NCBI GenBank assembly: GCA_029555965.1
Contig: JAKQHY010000225.1
Span: 1 to 40,433 of the forward strand
From: Chloroflexota bacterium
Lineage (GTDB): Bacteria > Chloroflexota > Anaerolineae > B4-G1 > SLSP01
DNA: 40,433 bases
Direction: 5' to 3'
In this document: positions 7,504 through 14,450 of the stretch, in pieces
Position numbering within the stretch: position 1 is the first letter of the stretch
Layout: the number at the start of each line of letters is the position of its first letter
Translations under genes and position numbers: made by a program
The notes under the pieces: generated by a model
Databases searched by the model: none
Told to the model about the DNA's origin: nothing
What the model saw: the letters and a program-made list of their open reading frames with translations, nothing else

Positions 7504-8946
7504 TTACTTTCCCTCCACAAACGTCACGTCCGCCGTCATCCCCGGCTTGAGTTGGCCGGCTTCGTTGAAAACGCGGAGTTCGACGGCGAAGACGAGGTTT
7601 TGGCGTTCATCCTGGGTGGCAACGTTGCGCGGCGTAAATTCGGCGCTATCGGCAATGCGGATGACGCGACCCGCAAAAACCTGACCGGGGAAGCTGTTCA
7701 CAGCAATCTGCACTTCTTGATCCACCCACACTTGCCCCAGGTAGGTCTGCGGAATATAGACCTTCAAGGTCATGTCCGAGAGATCGGCCACGGTGAGCAG
7801 CGCGGCGCCGGCCGCCGCCACTTCGCCGGGCGACACCATCAAGTCCACCACCACGCCGGTGATCGGCGAGGTGAGCGAGAGCATCGCGCGCTGCTGTTGC
7901 AAGGACGACAGGCCGGCGTGCGCCTGAGCGACCCGCGCCTCAACGGCAGCGATCTGTTCGGGGGTAGCGCCAGCGCGGTAGGCGTTCAACTGTGTCTGCG
8001 CCAGCGCGACTTGCGCGGCAAGTTGCGCTTCCAGAGCGCGCGCCTCGGCGGCTTTTGTCTGCATCGCTTGGGGATTGGCGCGTTGCGCGTAGAGATGGGA
8101 TAGTTTAGCCTTCAACCCCTGCAACTTGGCGTCCGCGGCATTGACGCCCACCCACGATTGCCACCAGGTATTGGGCAGCAGCGCTGCGTCCAATGGAAAG
8201 TTGACGTTCACCCACCGCGACAAGCCATAGACGCCGCCGCTGACATCCAATTCCCAGTCGCCATAACTATAATGACCATCAGGGATCTCTATGGGGATGT
8301 CCGGCAGGTCAGGGAAATCTCCCGGCAACAGGTCTGACAGATCTTCCACCGTCCCCTGGCCCACCGAGAATTTGTAGCGCCCGCCGCCATCAAAGTTGGC
8401 GTAGGCCTCATCAACCGGCTTTTTGATGGTTTCGATGGCGTCCTTGAATGCCACCGCCTGCGCGAGTTGATGTTCGGCGGAGGCCAGTTGCGCGCGCGTG
8501 ACGGCGATTTGCAGATTGATGTCCTGCGGGTTCGCCACCAGCGCCTGCGTGTCGCTGACCGCCCGCTGCGCGACGAGCAGACCCGCCTGGGCCTGCGCCA
8601 ATTGCGCCTCAGCAACAGCGATCTGACCGGGACGCACGCCCGCGTTAGCCTGCGCCAGTCCGGCTTCGGCAGTATCCACGTAACCCTGCGCCACCGCGAT
8701 CTGCGCGTCCACCAACGCCGTGTCAAACTGCACCACGATCTGCCCGGCGATCACACTGTTCGCTTCCGCCACCGGCAGCGAGGCAATCCGCCCGCCGAAC
8801 TCGCTGGCAATCGTCGCCTCCTGCGCCTGAATCACGCCGGACGCCCGCAACGGCGTTATTTGTCCCTGCGCCACTGCCGCGCTCTGGCAGCCTACGAGTA
8901 ACAACATTCCCACAAGCCATAGTCCTCTCATTCTTTTATTCATCAT
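7504..8946 (-). CDS. HlyD-family efflux adaptor lipoprotein with an inserted domain
   Basis: This is a 480-residue paralogue of the following gene. The lipoprotein signal ends in LLLVGC|Q. Lipoyl halves are SEFGGRIASLPV near the start and TSPITGVVVDLMVSPGE near residue 370; a beta-barrel with NSFPGQVFAGRV follows. The hairpin between them is interrupted at about residues 175-275 by an insert rich in Gly, Asp, Trp and Tyr (e.g. YSYGDWELDVSGG and PNTWWQSWVG) that does not look like coiled coil. ATG 8946 and ATG 8943 are both possible; the GGGGGTG just upstream fits 8943 slightly better. It probably forms the adaptor layer with the paralogue. E. coli YbhG systems have a single adaptor, so the duplication is notable. 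Confidence 0.9.
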   Translation of the reverse strand: MMNKRMRGLWLVGMLLLVGCQSAAVAQGQITPLRASGVIQAQEATIASEFGGRIASLPVAEANSVIAGQIVVQFDTALVDAQIAVAQGYVDTAEAGLAQANAGVRPGQIAVAEAQLAQAQAGLLVAQRAVSDTQALVANPQDINLQIAVTRAQLASAEHQLAQAVAFKDAIETIKKPVDEAYANFDGGGRYKFSVGQGTVEDLSDLLPGDFPDLPDIPIEIPDGHYSYGDWELDVSGGVYGLSRWVNVNFPLDAALLPNTWWQSWVGVNAADAKLQGLKAKLSHLYAQRANPQAMQTKAAEARALEAQLAAQVALAQTQLNAYRAGATPEQIAAVEARVAQAHAGLSSLQQQRAMLSLTSPITGVVVDLMVSPGEVAAAGAALLTVADLSDMTLKVYIPQTYLGQVWVDQEVQIAVNSFPGQVFAGRVIRIADSAEFTPRNVATQDERQNLVFAVELRVFNEAGQLKPGMTADVTFVEGK

Positions 8947-8965
8947 TCACCCCCAATTGGGAAAT

Positions 8966-9032
8966 GAGTAAGAAGTAAAGAGTAATGAGTAAGAAGAGCC
9001 TGCTACCCATTACCCATTTCTCTTTACCCTTC
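8966..9032. repeat. Facing heptad arrays (GAGTAAG / ACCCATT types)
   Basis: GAGTAAG-type heptads (8966-8993) are followed by ACCCATT-type heptads (9005-9032). The two blocks are partly complementary and could pair. They fill the gap between the ATPase stop (9034-9036) and the next gene. Confidence 0.8.
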
Positions 9033-9033
9033 C

Positions 9034-10023
9034 CTACCTCTGCGTCACTGCCGAAATAAACACATCCTCTAACGTCGGCGCAATCCATTCAATGGCGTGA
9101 ACGTCTATGCCGGCGTCAGTGAGCAACGCGCGAACCGGCGCCTTGAATGTCTCCGCGTCCGGCACGACGGCGTGAACTTGCGCGCCGTACAGCGCCACCT
9201 CGTCAAAGGGAATCTGCCCCTGTTCACCCGCCGCCTTGAGCACGCGCAACACACGATCCGGCGCGTCGCTGTTGATTTCAAGGACGTGACCGTGCATTTG
9301 CGTTTCCTTCAACTGCGCGGGCGTGTCCAGCGCGATGAGTTTGCCCTGACTGATGAAGCCGACCCGCTGACACAATTCTGCTTCGTCCATATAGTGCGTG
9401 GTGACGAGCACCGTGACCCCCTGCTTCGCCATCCCGTAGATCAAGTCCCAGAACTCACGGCGGCTGATGGGATCCACGCCGGCCGTCGGCTCGTCCAGGA
9501 ACACCACTTGCGGCTCGTGGACGATGGCGCAGCCCAGCGCGAGCCGTTGCTTCCAGCCGCCGGAGAGGTTCGCCGTGAGCGCTCGCTCGCGCCCCACCAG
9601 GCCGGCCATCGTCAGGATTTCGACCTCGCGCCGGCGCATCTGTTCCCGCGACAGCCCGTAGGCCCGCCCGTAGAAGCGGATGTTCTCGCGCGCGGTCAAA
9701 TCGCTGTACAGGGTGAAAAGTTGCGACATATAGCCGACCTGCGCCTGCATTTTCTTCGTCTGCGTGGCCGGATCAAGGCCCAGGACGCGCGCGTGACCAC
9801 TCGTCGGCTTAAGCAATCCCAGCAACATGCGGATCGTCGTCGTCTTGCCGGCCCCGTTTGGCCCTAGCCAGCCGTACACTTCCCCGCGCGACACCTGGAA
9901 GCTCACGTTGTCCACCGCGGTGAAATGGCCGAATTTTTTGGTCAGGTTTTCAACGATGATGGGATAGTCGGGATTGGGTGCTGAGGACTGAGGACTGAGT
10001 GCTGAGTGCTGAGTGCTAGACAT
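9034..10023 (-). CDS. ABC transporter ATPase (drug-efflux, YbhF half-like), canonical site
   Basis: This 329-residue ATP-binding subunit has Walker A GPNGAGKTT, signature LSGGWKQR, Walker B VVFLDEPTAGVDP and a proper H-loop in TTHYMDEAE. The C-terminal ~90 residues form the extension seen in CcmA/YbhF-type ATPases. It powers the two ABC-2 permeases encoded upstream. The start is ATG 10023 (MSSTQHS): between it and the first beta strand there is no ATG, GTG or TTG in frame. The first ~14 residues are therefore read from the heptad array at 9981-10015. The same leader, TACAAAAATGTCTAG, precedes the second ATPase gene, and neither start has a clear Shine-Dalgarno. In E. coli YbhF two such domains are fused; here they are separate genes. 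Confidence 0.92.
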   Translation of the reverse strand: MSSTQHSALSPQSSAPNPDYPIIVENLTKKFGHFTAVDNVSFQVSRGEVYGWLGPNGAGKTTTIRMLLGLLKPTSGHARVLGLDPATQTKKMQAQVGYMSQLFTLYSDLTARENIRFYGRAYGLSREQMRRREVEILTMAGLVGRERALTANLSGGWKQRLALGCAIVHEPQVVFLDEPTAGVDPISRREFWDLIYGMAKQGVTVLVTTHYMDEAELCQRVGFISQGKLIALDTPAQLKETQMHGHVLEINSDAPDRVLRVLKAAGEQGQIPFDEVALYGAQVHAVVPDAETFKAPVRALLTDAGIDVHAIEWIAPTLEDVFISAVTQR

Positions 10024-10121
10024 TTTTGTATTCCGTAATCCGTAATTCATAATTCGTAATTCGCCGACTCGCTGATCCGCTGATCCGCTTTCTCGCTGAC
10101 CCGCTTTATCGCTGACTCGCC
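9981..10121 (-). repeat. Composite tandem array, minus orientation, copy 2
   Basis: On the plus strand this shows five CTGAGGA/CTGAGTG heptads (9981-10015), the start-codon linker, five GTAATTC-type heptads (10031-10065) and seven octads of the GATCCGCT type (10066-10121). It is the reverse complement, block for block, of the composite at 5975-6181. It spans the end of one ATPase gene (stop at 10106-10108, inside the octads) and the start codon of the next. Confidence 0.95.
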
Positions 10122-11119
10122 TGCTGTCGAATGAGTGAGATGAATGCCTCTTCCATCCGCACTTCGATTTCGCGCATCCCGGTGCAGGCGACGCCCTGGG
10201 CGGCCAGCGCCGCCGTGATTTCGGGGCCGCGCCGCTCAGGGTCGTCCACGAAGACGTGGAGCATCACGCCATAGGTCTGGACTTCCAACACACCCTCCAA
10301 CCTAGGCACCAGGTCGCGGGCGGGGACAAACGGCAGCGGCGTGAATTCAAGCAGCCGCCCCGGCGCCAGCGTTTTGATGGTGGTCGGCGAGCCGTCGGCC
10401 ACCAACCGGCCCTGATACATCAGTCCAACCCAGTTGCAGCGTTCCGCCTCGTCCATGTACGGCGTGCAAACAAAGATGGTAACGCCTTTTTCCGTGCGTA
10501 GGTTGCCGAGCAAATTCCAGAATTCACGGCGGCTCACCGGGTCCACACCCAGCGTCGGCTCGTCGAGCATCACCACCTGCGGCTCGTGGACGAGGCTGCA
10601 CGCCAGCGCGAGTTTCTTCTTCATCCCGCCGGAAAGCCGCCCCGCCAGCCGCTTGGTAAAAGCTGTCAGTCCGGCAAATTCGAGCAACTCTGGAATACGT
10701 TGCTTCTGCTCTTTCCGGCTGACGCCATGCACGTCCGCAAAGAAGCGCATATTCTCCATCACCGTCATATCGGGCGGCAGCGAGAACTGCTGCGCGATGT
10801 AGCCCACGTGCTCACGGATGGCATAGGGATCACGCATCGAGTCGTAACCCAGGATGCGGCTCTCGCCGCCGTTGCGGGTGAGCAGGCCCAGAATCACGCG
10901 CGTCAACGTCGTCTTGCCGGCGCCGTCCGGCCCGATGAGGCCGTAGGTTTCCCCGCGACGCACCTGCAACGTCACCTCATTCACCGCCGTCACCTCGCCC
11001 ATCCGCGTCTTAAAGTGCTTGACCAGATTGCGCGTTTGGATCGTGACTTGGGGCTTGGAGGGCTGAGGACTGAGGACTGAGGGCTGAGGACTGAGGACTG
11101 AGGACTGAGAACTAGACAT
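10106..11119 (-). CDS. ABC transporter ATPase (drug-efflux, YbhF half-like), H-loop altered
   Basis: The gene encodes 337 residues. Walker A is GPDGAGKTT, signature LSGGMKKK and Walker B VVMLDEPTLGVDP with the catalytic Glu present. The H-loop histidine is replaced: the motif reads VCTPYMDEAE where the sister ATPase has TTHYMDEAE. With the sister it probably forms a heterodimer with one canonical and one weakened ATP site. The start is ATG 11119 (MSSSQSS). The first ~20 residues come from heptad DNA at 11060-11108 and contain the seven-residue repeat VLSPQPS twice. The C-terminus, ASQR-stop, is encoded by octads of the next array. It lies between permease and ATPase genes in the seven-gene efflux operon. 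Confidence 0.92.
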   Translation of the reverse strand: MSSSQSSVLSPQPSVLSPQPSKPQVTIQTRNLVKHFKTRMGEVTAVNEVTLQVRRGETYGLIGPDGAGKTTLTRVILGLLTRNGGESRILGYDSMRDPYAIREHVGYIAQQFSLPPDMTVMENMRFFADVHGVSRKEQKQRIPELLEFAGLTAFTKRLAGRLSGGMKKKLALACSLVHEPQVVMLDEPTLGVDPVSRREFWNLLGNLRTEKGVTIFVCTPYMDEAERCNWVGLMYQGRLVADGSPTTIKTLAPGRLLEFTPLPFVPARDLVPRLEGVLEVQTYGVMLHVFVDDPERRGPEITAALAAQGVACTGMREIEVRMEEAFISLIRQQASQR

Positions 11120-11194
11120 TTTTGTATTCCGCAATGCGTAATTCGCAATTCGCTGACCCGCTGATTCGCTGATCCGCTTTTTCGCTCATTGGCT
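11060..11194 (-). repeat. Composite tandem array, minus orientation, copy 3
   Basis: Seven GGACTGA/GGGCTGA heptads (11060-11108) and one degenerate unit are followed by the ATG linker, four GTAATTC-like heptads (11127-11154) and five octads (11155-11194). Block order and linker TACAAAAATGTCTAG match copy 2. The array reaches the stop codon region of the upstream permease (11193-11195). Confidence 0.95.
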
Positions 11195-12335
11195 AATCCA
11201 ACCGCCGTTTAAACGTGACGCCCGCGGCCAGGACGATGACGGCGGCATAGATCAGCAGGGCGATCACATCATTCCAGAGAAAGGAAATACCGACGCCTTT
11301 GGTGATGATGCCGCGCGCGATGCGGATGAAGTACGTCGCCGGGATCAAGTTGCCGATGAATTGTACGACCGGCGGCATCGTCGCGCGTGGGTAGAGCAGA
11401 CCCGACAGCAGCATCGTGAACATCATCAACATGGCCGAAATTTGCTGCGCCTGCTTTTGGTTCTTACAGATCGTCGAAAAAAGCACGCCCATCCCCAGCG
11501 AAGAGATGATGAAAAGCAGCGACAGCCAGCAGAACAACGGCAGCGATCCCTGGAAAGGCACTTTAAACCAATAGACGCCCAGGCCGATGATGATAAACAA
11601 GTCCGCCGTCACCACCAAAATCGGCGGCACCATCTTGCCCATAATCAATTCCAGCGGACGGGTGGGCGTGACCAGGATTTGTTCAATCGTGCCCAACTCA
11701 CGCTCGCGCACCACCGAGGATACTGTGATGTTAACACACACCAGTTGGAGCAGCATCGCCGTCATGCCGGGGATGAGGAAAATTAATTCATCTATGTTGG
11801 GATTGTAGAGGATACGGATGAACGTGTTGATGGGCAACTGCGCGATATTCGCGCGGCCCATGCGCCGCGCGGTGTTCATCATCAGTTCCATCCCGTGCGC
11901 CTGCGCAATCGCCCCGGCCGCGCTGTATGCCGACTGCACGATAAAGGTGTCGGAACCATCGAGAATGACTAACGCCTGCGCGTCCCCCTGAGCCACTCGT
12001 TCGGCGAAATTCGGCGGGATGACCACGCCGACATACGCTTCCCCCTCGTCTATGGCGCGGATCACGGCGGCCTCGCTGTCCACGTACTCGGTCACAGCAA
12101 AGAAGCCGGACACCTCCAGCGCATTGACAAACGCGCGGCTGTGACTGTCCAGGCTCTGATCGGCAACGATGGTGGGCATGTGATCCAGCAGGGATGCCCC
12201 CATATACGAGACAAGAAACAACTCCACCACCGGCAACACAATCACCATCCCCAGGGTCGGCCAATCCCGCACCATCTGGATGGTTTCCTTGCGCACCATT
12301 GCCCACAAACGCTTCAGTCGTGATTTCATACGCAT
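11193..12335 (-). CDS. ABC-2 type permease (YbhS/YbhR-like)
   Basis: This 380-residue inner-membrane subunit has one N-terminal membrane segment (LGMVIVLPVVELFLV) and a large extracytoplasmic region of about 150 residues. Four or five clustered segments then run to the C-terminus, ending KRRLD: the plan of ABC2_membrane_3 proteins. Conserved landmarks are VVRERELGTIEQILVTP and GLLYPRATMPP. I place the start at ATG 12335 (MRMKSRLKR). An in-frame ATG at 12377 would add 14 residues encoded by a heptad array (THYSLLIT), and neither start has a strong Shine-Dalgarno, so the N-terminus is uncertain. It presumably pairs with the next permease to form the pore of a drug or lipid exporter. Confidence 0.9.
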   Translation of the reverse strand: MRMKSRLKRLWAMVRKETIQMVRDWPTLGMVIVLPVVELFLVSYMGASLLDHMPTIVADQSLDSHSRAFVNALEVSGFFAVTEYVDSEAAVIRAIDEGEAYVGVVIPPNFAERVAQGDAQALVILDGSDTFIVQSAYSAAGAIAQAHGMELMMNTARRMGRANIAQLPINTFIRILYNPNIDELIFLIPGMTAMLLQLVCVNITVSSVVRERELGTIEQILVTPTRPLELIMGKMVPPILVVTADLFIIIGLGVYWFKVPFQGSLPLFCWLSLLFIISSLGMGVLFSTICKNQKQAQQISAMLMMFTMLLSGLLYPRATMPPVVQFIGNLIPATYFIRIARGIITKGVGISFLWNDVIALLIYAAVIVLAAGVTFKRRLD

Positions 12336-12340
12336 CAAAG

Positions 12341-12427
12341 AAGTAATAAGTAATGAGTAATGAGTGAAAAAACTCATTACTCATTTCGCATTACTCATTT
12401 CTCATTTACCCTTTCCCATTTCCAAAA
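12341..12427. repeat. Facing heptad arrays (GAGTAAT / ACTCATT)
   Basis: Four heptads of the AAGTAAT/GAGTAAT type (12341-12368) face six or more ACTCATT/TCTCATT-type heptads (12372-12420) across three A residues. The arms are complementary and could form a long hairpin. The array fills the gap between the two permease genes; part of it is open in the reading frame of the downstream permease. Confidence 0.9.
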
Positions 12428-13555
12428 TCATTCCAGCCCTTGCCGGAACGCGCGGGAAGAAATCACCATAATGGCGACGCCAAAAATGGTCATTCCAATC
12501 ACGGAACTCCAAAGCAACTCGATCCCTACGCCTTTGGTGATGATGCCGCGCGCGATGGGGATGAAGTAGCTCAACGGGAAGAGGTAGCCCAGGTAATACA
12601 GCGCCGGCGGCATGGTTGAGCGCGGAAACATAAACCCTCCCAGGACGACGCCCAGGAAGATCACCAACATCACCAACTGCTGCACCTGATGTTGGTTGCC
12701 GGCAATGGTCGAGATCAGTAGCCCCAGACCCAGCCCTGAAAACACGAAGATGAGCGAGAGGCCGAGAAAAAGCCAGAAGTTGCCCTGAAAGGGCACGCCA
12801 AAGAGATAGACGCCCAGGCCCAACACCATTAAAATGTTCATCATGGCAATCAAGATGTTCGGCACGATTTTACCGAGCAGCAGTTCGGTGGGACGGATCG
12901 GCGTGACGAGGAGCTGCTCAATGGTGCCGGACTCGCGCTCACGGACGACGGCGGCCGCCGTCAACGCAATCGTCTGCGTCTGCATCACCATCGCGACGAT
13001 ATTGGGCACGACAAACCACACTTGAAGCAGATCGGGGTTGTAAAGGATGCGCATCCGCGTGGAGATAGGCAGTCCGGCCTTGATCGGCAACCCGGAGCGC
13101 GCGATTTTCTCCAGCATCACCTCGGCAGCATAAGATTGCGAAATAGCCGACGCCATGTTGTACCCTGACTGTACCGTGAACAAATCAGACCCATCCACCA
13201 GGAACAAGACTTGCGCCTGCCGTTGTTCCACGCGGGTGGTAAAATCCGGCGGAATCACAATGCCGGCTTGCGCGCGTCCCGCGTCAATGGCCGCGATCAC
13301 CTCCGCCTGGCTGGCGACGTACCCCACGACGTCAAAGTATTTGGAGTTGACCAAGGCGTCAACGTAAGCCAGACTGGCCGCATCCATACTCTGGTCGGCG
13401 ACGACCATGGGGATGTGTTCCACGTTCATGTCCACCGCGTACCCAAACAGGAATAACTGCAACACCGGAATCGCCAGCACCATCACCAACGTGCTCCGAT
13501 CTCGGAACGTCTGGATAAACTCTTTTTGGATGACGGCAAAAATTCTACGAAGCAT
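12428..13555 (-). CDS. ABC-2 type permease (YbhS/YbhR-like)
   Basis: This 375-residue paralogue of the following permease has the same layout: N-terminal segment TLVMVLAIPVLQLFLFGY, an extracytoplasmic domain with VVADQSMDAASLAYV, then four or five membrane segments. Motifs are VVRERESGTIEQLLVTP and GGFMFPRSTMPP. The start is ATG 13555, with TAGG five bases upstream; a GTG two codons earlier is less likely. It is the first structural gene after the TetR regulator and is separated from it by a heptad array. The two permeases probably form a heterodimeric membrane pore driven by the two ATPases. Confidence 0.92.
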   Translation of the reverse strand: MLRRIFAVIQKEFIQTFRDRSTLVMVLAIPVLQLFLFGYAVDMNVEHIPMVVADQSMDAASLAYVDALVNSKYFDVVGYVASQAEVIAAIDAGRAQAGIVIPPDFTTRVEQRQAQVLFLVDGSDLFTVQSGYNMASAISQSYAAEVMLEKIARSGLPIKAGLPISTRMRILYNPDLLQVWFVVPNIVAMVMQTQTIALTAAAVVRERESGTIEQLLVTPIRPTELLLGKIVPNILIAMMNILMVLGLGVYLFGVPFQGNFWLFLGLSLIFVFSGLGLGLLISTIAGNQHQVQQLVMLVIFLGVVLGGFMFPRSTMPPALYYLGYLFPLSYFIPIARGIITKGVGIELLWSSVIGMTIFGVAIMVISSRAFRQGLE

Positions 13556-13601
13556 CGTCACCTACAATAAGGAGCCACCGAAATGTGACCCGCGAAATGC
13601 A

Positions 13602-13700
13602 ATTCGTAATTCGTAATTCGTAATTCGTAATTCGTGATTCGTGATTCGTGATTCGCTTTCTCGCTCATTCCTCGCTCCTCACGCGCAACTCCTCACTCGC
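13602..13700 (-). repeat. Composite tandem array, partial copy 4
   Basis: Eight heptads of the ATTCGTA/ATTCGTG type (13602-13657) are followed by an octad, TTCTCGCT, and then alternating heptads of the CTCCTCA/CTCGCAA kind. The last block is coding: it gives the TetR C-terminus (ASEELRVRSEE) and its TGA stop (13665-13667). The CTGAGGA block of the full composite is missing. Confidence 0.9.
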
Positions 13701-14327
13701 CTGAACCCGCAACCCGTCCAGCAGCAGGGAGACCGCGGACTCCACCAGAGCGTGGAGCTCTTCCGGCGTCGGCGGCGGCGCAATGCCGCGCAAGGCTGGC
13801 GTGATCGGCATCAAGAACATCCCGATCACCATCGGCGTGATCAGGGCCGCATCAAAGGGACGAAAAAATCCAGCGTTGACGCACTTGGCGATAAAAGTCT
13901 GCACCAACCGGGCAATACGTTGCAAGCGGGCCATCACAAATTCCTGCAAAATATCATCATCCACCCATGCTTCCGTCAAGACGGCGCGCGTAAAAGGCAA
14001 GCGAGTCAGAAAGGAATTCAAGGAATGGTAGACCAGACTCACGATGTCCTCTTGATTCTCCAACTGCCCTACCGAGGCCAGCATCTTTTCGATAGTATTT
14101 TGTTGTTCATCCACAATCGCCAGCAGAATATCCCGCTTGCTGCTGAAGTAGTTGTACAGCGTCCCCTCAGACACGTCGGCGGTCAACGCAATCTCTTTCG
14201 TAGTCGTGTTGGCGTAGCCGCGCTCGGCGAACACCTCAGCGGCGGCTTCCATAATCTCCTGCCGACGGCGTTCAATGCGCCGCTCGCGGCGGGCCTGAAA
14301 CAGTCCCTTGTGTTTCTTCTTTTCCAT
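13665..14327 (-). CDS. TetR/AcrR-family transcriptional regulator
   Basis: This 220-residue repressor heads the efflux operon. Residues ~20-70 form the TetR DNA-binding domain: IMEAAAEVFAERGYANTTT, then helix-turn-helix ALTADVSEGTLYNYF and SSKRDILLAIV. The rest is the all-helical ligand/dimer domain. ATG 14327 (MEKKKHKG) is chosen because the basic N-terminus is typical; an in-frame ATG at 14351 would add eight residues and lies next to the operator. The final ~11 residues come from an alternating heptad array. Synteny and class match E. coli CecR (YbiH), which controls ybhGFSR. Autoregulation through the palindrome at 14356-14371 is likely. Confidence 0.9.
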   Translation of the reverse strand: MEKKKHKGLFQARRERRIERRRQEIMEAAAEVFAERGYANTTTKEIALTADVSEGTLYNYFSSKRDILLAIVDEQQNTIEKMLASVGQLENQEDIVSLVYHSLNSFLTRLPFTRAVLTEAWVDDDILQEFVMARLQRIARLVQTFIAKCVNAGFFRPFDAALITPMVIGMFLMPITPALRGIAPPPTPEELHALVESAVSLLLDGLRVQASEELRVRSEE

Positions 14328-14355
14328 CGGCTCTTCACCACCCTGGTGCATTTTT

Positions 14356-14410
14356 ATGAGTACATACTCATTTTATGAGCATATTCTACAATAAATGAGC
14401 CAGTTGTCAA
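14356..14410 (-). promoter_or_regulatory. Promoter and operator of the TetR-efflux operon
   Basis: On the minus strand -35 TTGACA (14405-14410) and -10 TAGAAT (14383-14388) are 16 bases apart. Downstream, where transcription would start, lies the palindrome ATGAGTACATACTCAT (14356-14371): perfect 7-bp arms around CA. An overlapping second palindrome, ATGAG-N3-CTCAT when read across 14366-14378, and a further ATGAG (14395-14399) extend the site. The position fits repression by the TetR protein encoded immediately downstream. Confidence 0.7.
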
Positions 14411-14412
14411 GG

Positions 14413-14441
14413 TTTGGCGCTTTACCGAAATACGCTACAAT
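14413..14441 (+). promoter_or_regulatory. Possible promoter of the metallophosphoesterase gene
   Basis: TTTGGC (14413-14418) and TACAAT (14436-14441) are 17 bases apart. Transcription would start within a few bases of ATG 14451, giving an almost leaderless mRNA, although GGAAG lies just before the start codon. The -35 is weak. It is divergent from the TetR promoter. Confidence 0.35.
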
Positions 14442-14450
14442 GGAAGTCCT

